A stretch of DNA of 17,363 nucleotides from the NCBI GenBank assembly GCA_003506095.1, contig DNWZ01000420.1, forward strand, positions 1-17,363, given 5' to 3'. Made by a program: the position numbers and the translations under genes. This DNA comes from Planctomycetaceae bacterium. Lineage in GTDB: Bacteria; Planctomycetota; Planctomycetia; Pirellulales; Pirellulaceae. The notes beneath the pieces were generated by a model. That model had not been told where the DNA came from and did not search any database. It was given only the letters and a program-made list of their open reading frames with translations. Each line of letters starts with the position of its first letter. Position 1 is the first letter of the stretch. Positions 1-6,885 of the stretch are shown here, in pieces.

Positions 1-312
1 AAAATCTCGAATATCGACGGTTCGTTGTGGCGAAAAACGCTGGGTCCATTCATCAATCGCGGCGTATGTAATCGCAACAACCAGCACAATGCCAATCTTT
101 CGCATCACACTTCGCCGCGCAGGCACGACCCAGTAAAGCAGCGTGGCGAGGCCGAAAAACGCAGCAAAATGCTGGACCTTGTCGTTCACGCGGCCCCCGA
201 GTTGCGGTGGCGATGGCATGTGTGTACCGGTGAACAGACAAATCCAATAAACAACCAGCACAAGTGTCGCCAGGCGAATTCCGAAGACGGTGGTTCGGGT
301 AAGCTGAGGCAT
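1..312 (-). CDS. VanZ-like membrane protein, C-terminus cut by window edge
   Basis: The minus strand from the ATG at 312 stays open to base 1 (104 codons, no stop), so the gene continues past the left edge. The product opens MPQLTRTTVFGIRL, followed by a hydrophobic helix (about residues 10-28). Next comes the VanZ-type motif DKVQHFAAFFGLATLL (about 44-59), then a third hydrophobic stretch and AIDEWTQRFSPQRTVDIRDF (85-104). That last stretch fits the DE-x2-Q ... R-x2-D-x2-D signature of VanZ-like proteins, small integral membrane proteins named after the teicoplanin-resistance factor. Most planctomycete members have no known role. Missing at the edge are the rest of the conserved motif and probably one more membrane helix. 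No Shine-Dalgarno is visible before the ATG. It is transcribed away from the DUF1080 gene, with about 150 bp between the two starts. The family call rests on motif recognition only. Confidence 0.8.
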   Translation of the reverse strand, partial: MPQLTRTTVFGIRLATLVLVVYWICLFTGTHMPSPPQLGGRVNDKVQHFAAFFGLATLLYWVVPARRSVMRKIGIVLVVAITYAAIDEWTQRFSPQRTVDIRDF

Positions 313-460
313 GGCTAAAATAGGTTGGTTGTCGCTGGCAATCGTCTGGCCGTTTCTTGGTGGGGCGAAAGTTGCATAAGAACTTACGTCAAGAATGGCG
401 GTTGCCCTGGTCGTTTCTTTTGGCCCGATTATTTCTATTTCTTTGGATAAATTTTTGATC

Positions 461-1210
461 ATGTCTTTTATCACTGAGCAATTCGTTCGAGCGATCAAAA
501 CGTTCGCGTTACTAGCCGTTTTGGCCGCTCCAGCGGTGACCTGTGCAGACGATGCCGCCAAAAACAAAGACAAAAATCCGACCGTAAAGCCCACAGAAAC
601 GCCAAAACCGGCTGAAGCGAATTCTGAGCCAAAGTGGACTGCTTTAGATATCCGCGCTGAAGGCTCTTGGGTGCAATCCCTATTTGGCGGCGACGGAGAA
701 ATGGAAATTGCTGATGGCGTTATTTCGCTTGGGTTCGGCGACCCGTTAACCGGAGTCCGCTGGGAAGGCGACTTTCCGCGCCAGCAATACGAAATCTCGC
801 TCGAGGCTCGGCGGACCGCCGGTTTCGACTTTTTTTGTGGCATGACAGTGCCAGTCGGAAAAGAACGTTGCAGCTTGATTCTTGGCGGGTGGGGCGGATC
901 GTTGGTCGGTCTGTCGAGCATCGGCGGCGAAGATGCGGCGCACAATGAGACGATGTTGATTCGCGAGTTTGAACAGAATCGGTGGTATCAGGTGCGGATG
1001 CGGGTGACGCAAAAGCGATTGCAAGTCTGGTTGGATCGCGAACAGATCATCGATTTTGAACGTGATGATCGTCCGCTGGATATTCGCGCCGAAATGGAGC
1101 AATCGACTCCGCTGGGCATTGCCGCGTTTCAATGCGAATCGCAAATTCGCAACGTCCGGTATCGAAAAATCGAAGATCCCGACGGCAAAGACGCCATCGA
1201 AAAGAAGTAA
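461..1210 (+). CDS. Secreted DUF1080 (3-keto-disaccharide hydrolase-like) protein
   Basis: A 249-aa protein is predicted from the ATG at 461. It starts MSFITEQ and carries a Sec signal (hydrophobic FALLAVLAAPAVTC, then ADD), so it is probably exported. A Lys/Pro/Thr-rich linker follows (about residues 32-55), then one concanavalin-like beta-sandwich domain. Recognisable pieces of the planctomycete DUF1080 family are the GDFPRQQYEISLEARR strand, DFFCGMTVPVG, CSLILGGWGGSLVGLSS, the RWYQVRMRVT strand, QVWLDREQIIDF and a closing IRNVRYRKI. The family is placed with 3-keto-glycoside/disaccharide hydrolases; the activity of this short, single-domain version is unknown. The frame is open 22 codons further up (to 395), but that extension would put hydrophobic sequence before the signal peptide, so I prefer 461. 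It lies 60 bp before tadA on the same strand and may be co-transcribed with it. Confidence 0.82.
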   Translation: MSFITEQFVRAIKTFALLAVLAAPAVTCADDAAKNKDKNPTVKPTETPKPAEANSEPKWTALDIRAEGSWVQSLFGGDGEMEIADGVISLGFGDPLTGVRWEGDFPRQQYEISLEARRTAGFDFFCGMTVPVGKERCSLILGGWGGSLVGLSSIGGEDAAHNETMLIREFEQNRWYQVRMRVTQKRLQVWLDREQIIDFERDDRPLDIRAEMEQSTPLGIAAFQCESQIRNVRYRKIEDPDGKDAIEKK

Positions 1211-1270
1211 GCACAACCCCTTATCCATTAAATCCGCCTCAGCTAATCGCTCGCAAAAGGAATCCGGTCG

Positions 1271-1807
1271 GTGATTGAATACAGATTTGGTGACGAATCC
1301 GATGAGGAATCGCCAGAATACGACTTTGCATCTGGCGGTCCGATCGACAGCGACCTGATGTGGATGCGGCGTGCGGTAAACCAAGCCCGATTGGCGGCTG
1401 AAGCGGACGAGGTTCCCGTCGGTGCATTGATCGTTCGGGGTGGGCAAGTTCTTGGCCAAGCTCACAACGGCCGCGAGCAATTGAAAGACCCGACGGCGCA
1501 CGCCGAAATGATCGCGATCACGCAAGCGGCCTCCGCGATCGAAGATTGGCGACTGGAAGGTTGCACGCTTTATGTGACGCTGGAGCCGTGCGCGATGTGT
1601 GCTGGCGCGATCCTGCTGGCCCGGATCCCTCGCGTCGTCTTCGGCGCCAGCGATCCCAAAGGTGGTGCGGTTCACAGTTTGTATCAACTGTTAACGGATC
1701 CGCGGCAAAATCATCGCTGCGAAGTGGTACCCGGAGTTCTTGGGCCCCAATGTGGGCAACTTCTCACCCAGTTTTTTGCTGCGAAGCGGGCGATGGGAAA
1801 GAAGTAG
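1271..1807 (+). CDS. tadA: tRNA adenosine(34) deaminase TadA
   Basis: The 178-aa product is a cytidine/deoxycytidylate-deaminase-fold enzyme. TadA converts adenosine-34 of tRNA-Arg(ACG) to inosine, which is needed to decode CGN codons. The zinc site is complete: His77 and Glu79 in TAHAEM (proton shuttle Glu79), and Cys107 and Cys110 in LEPCAMCAGAI. EVPVGALIV (47-55) and the NGRE loop (66-69) are also typical. The GTG at 1271 is preferred because AAAAGGA lies at 1255-1261 with good spacing. It gives an acidic N-terminal extension (about 29 residues, many Asp and Glu) ahead of the usual family start. The ATG at 1358 (MWMRRAVNQARLA) would give a canonical-length enzyme and is the main alternative. 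It follows the DUF1080 gene after 60 bp. Confidence 0.95.
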   Translation: MIEYRFGDESDEESPEYDFASGGPIDSDLMWMRRAVNQARLAAEADEVPVGALIVRGGQVLGQAHNGREQLKDPTAHAEMIAITQAASAIEDWRLEGCTLYVTLEPCAMCAGAILLARIPRVVFGASDPKGGAVHSLYQLLTDPRQNHRCEVVPGVLGPQCGQLLTQFFAAKRAMGKK

Positions 1808-2171
1808 GCTTGGGGGGCAAAACGCCGGTGGCGACGAACCGGCGGCGACACGAAGAATCTTCACATCGGCTAGTCCACCAAAAGCGGGGTTGCGTCGGGT
1901 AATTTGTGCCGATTTTAGGGCTGTGCACGACAAACTAAGTTCATCCCTGACGACCAGACTGACCGATACTATCCGCACAACCCTATCTGAATCGGTTGGC
2001 AATGACGTTTGTCGCTTCATCGCGATGACGAATTCCAAGCGTATTGAGCAATAGAGTTGGCTGATCGGTCGTCATGGGGGGTGAGTCCTGTGGCGGCAGG
2101 TCGTCATTGTAACGGTTTTCGGGCGGGGAATCGCTTCGCCATCGAACGAACGCACAACGGTGGAATCAACC
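1808..2171. other. 364-bp intergenic spacer, no gene recognised
   Basis: The open frames here overlap on both strands and show no family motif, signal peptide or Shine-Dalgarno; I read them as chance. The only structures I see are the hairpin after tadA and a 9-nt direct repeat GGTCGTCAT on either side of a short G run (about 2065-2107), upstream of the outer-membrane protein gene. No convincing -35/-10 pair and no recognisable SRP RNA or tRNA was found. The promoter of the downstream gene must lie here if that gene is transcribed alone. Confidence 0.5.
1823..1844 (+). terminator. GC-rich hairpin just after tadA
   Basis: Perfect 7-bp inverted repeat CGCCGGT / ACCGGCG (1823-1829 with 1838-1844) around an 8-nt loop, starting 15 nt after the tadA stop. 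No T-run follows. It may be a weak terminator, a 3'-end stabiliser or chance. Confidence 0.35.
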
Positions 2172-3401
2172 ATGTCGGTACGGAAGCTGGCACTCGCGGC
2201 CCTTTGTCGGGTCAATTCGTTGCGACAATCGCTGGCCGAGAATCGGACGCCGATCGTCCGAGGCATCGCGATCACCGCGGGGCTTTTCTTGGCGTCCGGC
2301 GACAACTTGGCACAGGCCGGTGGCGGACATCAATTGCCGCCACACGACCCGCTCATGCTCGACGCCGATTATCAATGGTTCGAGCCGATCACGGCGGCCG
2401 ACTTGGCTGACCTCAAACCAAAGAAACGGGCCAATACCGGTTGGTACGGCGGCGTCGATCGCTTGAACCTGTGGCTGACTCGGCCCGAGAACGAGCAGAG
2501 TGATTGGTTGCTCGATCGAGGAACTGGTTACCGACTCGATCTCGGTTACATGCTCGATAACGATCATGGCTGGGCAATGTCTTACATGGACTTCAGCGTC
2601 AATGCTTCCGAAGGCTACGATCGCGAGCGACTGAATCGTTATAATCTCGGAGCACTCGAGGGTGAACCTGAAGTCGTCGGTCCTCCCTTCGGCGAAGTCG
2701 TGCCTGTATCGGACGACAACAACTTCGGGTTCAACAATCGCTTCGTTCAGGTCCGCAACAGCGAAAACATCGCCGACTTCCGCAGTCTCGAGCTCAATAA
2801 AACCTGGAGGCTGGAACCGTATCACTACGGCGGAATGCTTGAGCCCTTGGTCGGTGTGCGTTACATGCGATTTATTGATACCTATCAACGCATGAACTAC
2901 ACCACCGGTTTATTCCCTAATCCAACAACCGGTATTGATGACTTGCTAGGCGGCGAATTGGTGACCACCGAACAGTCCCAAGCGACCAACGATTTGGTGG
3001 GCGGTCAGGTCGGTTTCCGCTACTTCAAGTTCGTTGACCGGTTCCGTTACTCAGCTGAACTTCGTGTGTTCGCCCTGGGCAGCTATCAATCCAACCGACA
3101 GCAAACTTTTGAGGAACTGACGTTGTATGATGGCGATACCGTTGATCCAGGTGATGAAGTCCAGCATTTCATCTCCGAAACGAATCGCCCGCTCTACGGC
3201 AAGAACAACGACTTCGCTTGGGGTTTCGATATTCGCAGTGAATTGAGTTACACCTTGTCGCGAATGATCGAGCTGCGAAGCGGTATTCAGGTGATCGACA
3301 TCGAGCAAGGGATCTGGAGAGGACGATTGGTAGACAACACCAGTTCTAACCAACGAGCCTTGATGGCAGGCCTGACGTTCGGTGTAACGCTCAATCGTTA
3401 G
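2172..3401 (+). CDS. BBP7-family outer-membrane beta-barrel protein
   Basis: A 409-aa protein starting MSVRKLALAAL. A long positively charged N-region is followed by the hydrophobic stretch GIAITAGLFLASG and a likely signal-peptidase site after AQA (about residue 49), so the mature chain starts near GGGHQ. The rest alternates short polar turns and amphipathic strands typical of a barrel: WYGGVDRLNLWLTR, GYRLDLGYMLDNDHGWAMSY, LEPLVGVRYMRFIDTY, LVGGQVGFRYFKF, FAWGFDIRSELSYTL, and a terminal RALMAGLTFGVTLNR. This layout, with a mid-protein SLELNKTWR strand, fits the BBP7-type barrels abundant in planctomycetes. Cargo and role are unknown. I chose the ATG at 2172 because GGTGGA at 2159-2164 is well placed for it; the upstream in-frame GTG at 2160 overlaps that site. 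The gene is followed by a strong hairpin terminator. Confidence 0.85.
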   Translation: MSVRKLALAALCRVNSLRQSLAENRTPIVRGIAITAGLFLASGDNLAQAGGGHQLPPHDPLMLDADYQWFEPITAADLADLKPKKRANTGWYGGVDRLNLWLTRPENEQSDWLLDRGTGYRLDLGYMLDNDHGWAMSYMDFSVNASEGYDRERLNRYNLGALEGEPEVVGPPFGEVVPVSDDNNFGFNNRFVQVRNSENIADFRSLELNKTWRLEPYHYGGMLEPLVGVRYMRFIDTYQRMNYTTGLFPNPTTGIDDLLGGELVTTEQSQATNDLVGGQVGFRYFKFVDRFRYSAELRVFALGSYQSNRQQTFEELTLYDGDTVDPGDEVQHFISETNRPLYGKNNDFAWGFDIRSELSYTLSRMIELRSGIQVIDIEQGIWRGRLVDNTSSNQRALMAGLTFGVTLNR

Positions 3402-3442
3402 CCGATCGAATCGGATCAACTGCGAACTCCAAAGAAATCGAA

Positions 3443-3490
3443 ACGAAGAAAAGCGGTGAGTGCCGGGGGGGACTCATCGCTTTTCTTCGT
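3443..3490. terminator. Strong hairpin terminator between convergent genes
   Basis: Nineteen-base arms 3443-3461 and 3472-3490 pair throughout, with a single G-U wobble at 3456/3477, around a 10-nt loop that includes seven G. The inner stem is AAGCG-TGAGT; the outer part is A-rich on the left and T-rich (CTTTTCTTCGTTT) on the right, which supplies a U-rich end for plus-strand transcripts. The mirrored minus-strand transcript also ends in a U-rich arm (TTTTCTTCG). Because the gene on the right is convergent (stop at 3511), the element probably terminates transcription from both sides. Confidence 0.85.
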
Positions 3491-3510
3491 TTGTCTGCTG
3501 ATTGCTACGC

Positions 3511-3690
3511 TTAACCCTTCGCGGCGATCGATCGCAATTCATCAATCTCGACGCTCAAGCGATGACGCAGTGGGCTTTCCGGTCGTAACTCATCAAGCAA
3601 CTCTTCGGCTCGATCCAAATCGGCTTCAGTCCGCTCCGGCGAAGTCAGCAATTTGCGAAAAGTCTTTTCAACACTCGATTCGGTCAACAT
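3511..3690 (-). CDS. Small helical protein of 59 aa, function unknown
   Basis: Predicted from the ATG at 3690 (MLTESSVEKTFRKLL). GAGAG lies about 10 nt upstream on the coding strand, which makes this start better than the TTG at 3708. The product is charged and should be mostly alpha-helical: about three short helices (SSVEKTFRKLLTS, TEADLDRAEELLDELR, LRHRLSVEIDELRSIAAKG) with heptad-like spacing of Leu, so a small helical bundle or oligomerising peptide is likely. It has no signal peptide, membrane segment or Cys pairs. I do not recognise a family. Support comes from the Shine-Dalgarno, the coherent amphipathic pattern and the dedicated terminator just beyond its stop. It could be a conserved planctomycete small protein, but this is not shown by the sequence alone. 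Confidence 0.6.
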   Translation of the reverse strand: MLTESSVEKTFRKLLTSPERTEADLDRAEELLDELRPESPLRHRLSVEIDELRSIAAKG

Positions 3691-3847
3691 CGTTTTATCT
3701 CTCAGCAAAAATCGTTATCAAAAAAGCACACCCAGATTCCAACACGGACGCCCCGTCGTTCACGACTGCGAACCAAAGCATCAATCCACAGACCGATTCT
3801 ATGCCATGTTGCAATTGCCGCAAGCGTTAAAGCGTAATTCAGGCCAC

Positions 3848-3927
3848 AAAGTAGTAGGCAGACTCCGTGTGCCGTAACCAAAGTGAAACCGACCTGCTGA
3901 CGGCACTCGGAGAGTGCCTGCTACTTT
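3848..3927. repeat. Nested inverted-repeat element (MITE-like intergenic palindrome)
   Basis: Two 28-nt arms, 3848-3875 and 3900-3927, are inverted copies matching at 24 of 28 positions by eye, separated by 24 nt. Each arm begins (reading inward) AAAGTAG-AGGCA. Each arm is itself a hairpin: the right arm folds perfectly (GGCACTC-gga-GAGTGCC), the left imperfectly (GGCAgAC-tcc-GTgTGCC). There is no coding capacity. Such compact, doubly palindromic units resemble the dispersed intergenic repeats of Rhodopirellula-type genomes (my recollection, not a search). Only one copy is in this window. Its right end reaches into the stop codon of the DUF1015 gene. Confidence 0.8.
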
Positions 3928-5257
3928 AATCCAAAGTGTGAAAAACCATCCCACTGAGCAATTTCGGGTAAAAGTACGTGCTCTTTGCTGGCATTCGTTC
4001 GCGATTCAAGCTGATCGCTTCCACGTCGCTAACCCGTGCTGGCATTACCAATGCCGCCAGCGAAAACGGCTCGTCCGATTCGTTCTCGCTCAAGGTCGCT
4101 TCGCCCCTCAGTCCCTGAATCACCTCGTCAACCTGATGGACATACGTCGGCTTGGGATGTCCAACCGCCCCCAGCAAATCGTCGATCACCAAGCGATGCA
4201 ACAAACTGACGCCCAGCGAACGCCACCGATCGCTTTGGCCAGCGGCGATCCGCCGCATCGCTTCATCTGCCCCTGACGCCGCGTCGCACAACACCCACTG
4301 CGAATCCCCAGCGGCCCACAGCGCCATCAACCCCTGACGGTTTTCGCTCTCCATGCGTTGCCAAACCGGAAACGCAGCATCCAGCCCCGAACCGATTTTT
4401 TGGCAATCAAACATCGGTCGCAACCGCTCGATGATCTGGTCGCTGGAAAACTGCGGCGTCCCACGCAGCAGCCGATGCGTCGGCAGGACGATCATTCCCG
4501 GATCGTTCATGCTGACCAACTGCGTCATCACAAAATTGGCCGGATGATCGTCCGCGATCCCGCCGTCACGCTCGATCAAATAATCGCGATAATTGCAGGC
4601 TGTTTCGTAACGATGATGACCATCGGCGACAAACATCGGCTTGTCACGCATCCACTCGCTCACCTTCGCCAAAACGGCCGCATCAGTAACCACCCACATC
4701 GAATGCTCGACCCCCAAATGGTCCGTCGCTTCGATCGGCGCCAGCGACGCTGCGGCGGTTTGTAACAGGTCCTGCGCCTCGTTCGTCGCATCGGGATAAA
4801 GCCCGAAGATTTGGCTGCAGTTGGTTCGACACGCCATGGTCAACTTCAGCCGATCGACCTTTGCCTTGGGCAACGTTTCTTCGTGAGGATAAATATTTCC
4901 TTCACCAAACTTTTGCAGCCGCACCCGTCCCATGAACCCACGGCGAACAATCGTTTGGCCGTCGTACTGGAATCGTTGGTTGTAGACATAAAACGCCGGC
5001 GACGGATCACGGCGGAGCGTGCCATTGGCCTGCCAAGTCCGAAAGAAATCGGCCGCTCGCTCGTACTTCGCATCTTCCCCATCGCCCGCTTCCGGGCGGT
5101 TCAAAATGACACGAACGACGTTCGCATCGTGGCGTCGATACAGAGCGTCTTGCAAATCCGGATCGATCACGTCGTACGGCGGCGCGATCACATCAGACAG
5201 CGATCCGACAACGTTCAGGTCGTATCGAAGACCTGCAAACGGGGCGATAGTCGGCAT
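3926..5257 (-). CDS. DUF1015 family protein
   Basis: A 443-aa protein starting MPTIAPFAGLRYD. The start is fixed by CGGAG about 9 nt before the ATG at 5257; the frame is open to 5503 but the extra 82 codons carry no family motif. Diagnostic DUF1015 elements are the opening IAPFAGLRY, SDVIAPPYDVI (21-31), FYVYNQRF (89-96), RRGFMGRVRL (105-114), PHEETLPKAKVDRL (124-137) and ADGHHRYETA (211-220). The family is a widespread cytosolic protein of unknown function; the invariant His and Glu motifs suggest an enzyme. Length is normal for the family. Its last codons run into the inverted-repeat element, whose terminal AAAGTAG overlaps the TAA stop. It is divergent from the flippase gene and has no functionally linked neighbour here. 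Confidence 0.92.
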   Translation of the reverse strand: MPTIAPFAGLRYDLNVVGSLSDVIAPPYDVIDPDLQDALYRRHDANVVRVILNRPEAGDGEDAKYERAADFFRTWQANGTLRRDPSPAFYVYNQRFQYDGQTIVRRGFMGRVRLQKFGEGNIYPHEETLPKAKVDRLKLTMACRTNCSQIFGLYPDATNEAQDLLQTAAASLAPIEATDHLGVEHSMWVVTDAAVLAKVSEWMRDKPMFVADGHHRYETACNYRDYLIERDGGIADDHPANFVMTQLVSMNDPGMIVLPTHRLLRGTPQFSSDQIIERLRPMFDCQKIGSGLDAAFPVWQRMESENRQGLMALWAAGDSQWVLCDAASGADEAMRRIAAGQSDRWRSLGVSLLHRLVIDDLLGAVGHPKPTYVHQVDEVIQGLRGEATLSENESDEPFSLAALVMPARVSDVEAISLNRERMPAKSTYFYPKLLSGMVFHTLD

Positions 5258-5472
5258 AAGTCGTTGCTCCGAAAAGAGTGGGCCAGCGATTGGGCAGAGA
5301 AACTGCCCATGGGAGTCGCAATTGTAGGGTGCTGCGATCAAGCTATTAACGATCGGTCGGAAAAAATGATCCTCGGTCGTTCGGTTCTCTCGACGCCAGC
5401 CGCTCGTTATTCTCACCCCATGCTTGAACCGATCAGGCCGAGCCCACAAATCGCGGTGTATTTTTGAACGCA
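5258..5472. promoter_or_regulatory. Divergent intergenic region, promoters not resolved
   Basis: This 215-bp spacer separates the divergent DUF1015 (-) and flippase (+) genes, so promoters for both are expected here. Apart from the DUF1015 Shine-Dalgarno (CTCCG at 5268-5272 on the plus strand), I see no consensus -35/-10 pair or operator-like palindrome. Chance open frames span it on both strands. Confidence 0.4.
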
Positions 5473-6885
5473 ATGGAGGAGAAAAACGGATCGCCGCGGC
5501 CACTGCCTAGGCGAGTTCTCAATCGTCTTGAAATTGATCAAGCCGTTTTCTTTGCCATGGCGTCGCGCGGATGGCAATTCGTCGCAGGTCCGGTCACGGT
5601 TGTATTGATCGGGATGTTTTTTACCGGCGAGGTGCAGGGTTACTACTACACGTTCTGGAGCTTGATCGCACTTCAGACGATCTTTGATTTTTCGTTCCAG
5701 CCAGTGATTGTGAACTTTGCCAGCCACGAATGGGGCGAGCTGTCTCAGGGTGGTGCAAACCTATCGACGGTTGACAAGGCAACGATCGGCCAGCACCGGT
5801 CAATATCGCGGCTGGCCAGCTTGTTGCGTGGTTCCTTGCTATGGTACGGCGTCGCGGCGGCTCTCTTTTTTGCAGTTGTCGGCGTCGCGGGAGTCGCTTT
5901 TTTCTCACAGGCTGAATCGAGCCAGGCTGAATCGAGCCAGCGACTGTCCTGGCAGCCAGCTTGGCTATTTTTGGTCGCCTTAACTGCGGTCAATTTTTGG
6001 ACTGTCCCATTCTTGGCGATCCTCGAGGGGTGTGGCCAGGTTCGCAGTGTCTATCGATTGCAGTTCGCGCGGGCTGTGCTGGGCAACATAGCGGTTTGGA
6101 TATTGATTCCACTTGGCGCGGGTCTTTGGGTGACTGTCGCCGTAGCGGCCGTGCGGCTGATTTGTGAACTCATCTGGTTGGTTTCATTTCACAGCGATTT
6201 AATCTCAACGCTCATGCAGCGTCCGACCGGGGAACGAGTCAATTGGCGCCAGGAGGTTTGGCCCTTTCAGTGGCGAATTGGCATGAAGGGCTTGCTGGGG
6301 TTCCTCAATGCTTCGCTGATGAATCCGGTCATATTTTTTTACCATGGTGAAGTATCAGCGGGCCAGTTCGGAATGACCTGGCAGATCCTCACTTCGCTTC
6401 AGGCTGCATGCGCTTCGTGGATCAGGGCACGCACCGCAATGTTCGGAGTTTTGATCGCCCGCCGCGAGTTCACCGAACTCGATCGGGTTTACTTTCGGCT
6501 TTTGGCGATATCATTCGCATTCTTAGCGTTAGGATCCGCAGCGTTTTATTCGATGATCCTCATACTAAATCATCTTGCAATCGGCCTTGCCGATCGCCTG
6601 CTGGCTCCGTTACCGACCGCGATGCTTTCGCTAGCTATCGTCGTTCTGATTATTTCCGAAAGTCAGTGGGTTTACATTCATGCGCACAAGCGGTCGCCGC
6701 ATTTTGGCCTAGCCACTTTCGGCTCATTGCTCAGCGGTGTATTGACGTGGTGGTTTGGGCGACAATTCGGCGTGATCGGTGTTTCAGCCACCTACTTGTT
6801 TATGACTGCGTTCTTTTACCTACCTCTTTGGACAGCAGTATGGTGGACTTGTCGCTCTCATTGGCACCAAGATCTAGGGTCTTAG
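5473..6885 (+). CDS. Polysaccharide flippase-like multi-spanning membrane protein (MOP superfamily)
   Basis: A 470-aa, strongly hydrophobic protein from the ATG at 5473 (MEEKNGSPRPLPRRV). A basic cytoplasmic N-terminus precedes about a dozen membrane helices, for example FVAGPVTVVLIGMFF, YGVAAALFFAVVGVAGVAFF, AWLFLVALTAVNFW, FALATFGSLLSG-like and VSATYLFMTAFFYLPLW. The overall pattern matches lipid-linked-oligosaccharide flippases (Wzx-like) and related MATE-fold exporters. The exact substrate cannot be read. A soluble loop near residues 145-158 contains a tandem QAESS duplication (15-bp DNA repeat at 5908-5937). An in-frame TTG at 5464 is an alternative start; neither has a clear upstream Shine-Dalgarno. 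The gene meets the convergent glycosyltransferase tail to tail with a 4-nt overlap, and the pairing supports a role in surface glycan assembly (inference). Confidence 0.78.
   Translation: MEEKNGSPRPLPRRVLNRLEIDQAVFFAMASRGWQFVAGPVTVVLIGMFFTGEVQGYYYTFWSLIALQTIFDFSFQPVIVNFASHEWGELSQGGANLSTVDKATIGQHRSISRLASLLRGSLLWYGVAAALFFAVVGVAGVAFFSQAESSQAESSQRLSWQPAWLFLVALTAVNFWTVPFLAILEGCGQVRSVYRLQFARAVLGNIAVWILIPLGAGLWVTVAVAAVRLICELIWLVSFHSDLISTLMQRPTGERVNWRQEVWPFQWRIGMKGLLGFLNASLMNPVIFFYHGEVSAGQFGMTWQILTSLQAACASWIRARTAMFGVLIARREFTELDRVYFRLLAISFAFLALGSAAFYSMILILNHLAIGLADRLLAPLPTAMLSLAIVVLIISESQWVYIHAHKRSPHFGLATFGSLLSGVLTWWFGRQFGVIGVSATYLFMTAFFYLPLWTAVWWTCRSHWHQDLGS
5908..5937 (+). repeat. 15-bp perfect tandem duplication inside the flippase gene
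   Basis: CAGGCTGAATCGAGC occurs twice back to back (5908-5922, 5923-5937) and is followed by CAG. The unit is a multiple of three, so it adds QAESS without breaking frame. It falls in a predicted extramembrane loop, where length change should be tolerated. Confidence 0.9.

Noticed and set aside
25..318. 97-codon plus-strand frame at the left edge
   Set aside because: The minus strand encodes VanZ-type motifs over the same bases; the plus frame is a shadow.
746..1687. 313-codon open frame on the minus strand opposite the DUF1080 and tadA genes
   Set aside because: It runs antisense to two recognisable genes, spans their intergenic gap, and has Arg/His-rich shadow composition with no family motif.
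1808..2171. Possible SRP RNA or tRNA gene in the spacer after tadA
   Set aside because: No GGAAG/AGCA-type SRP core and no cloverleaf with a T-loop GGTTCRA plus matching acceptor could be found; isolated GGTTCGA strings elsewhere in the window fall inside genes.
2166..2888. 240-codon minus-strand frame opposite the BBP7 barrel gene
   Set aside because: Complementary-codon shadow of a barrel gene with signal peptide and terminator on the plus strand.
4811..5467. 218-codon plus-strand frame opposite the DUF1015 gene start
   Set aside because: Antisense shadow of a clearly identified gene; no motif, signal or ribosome site.
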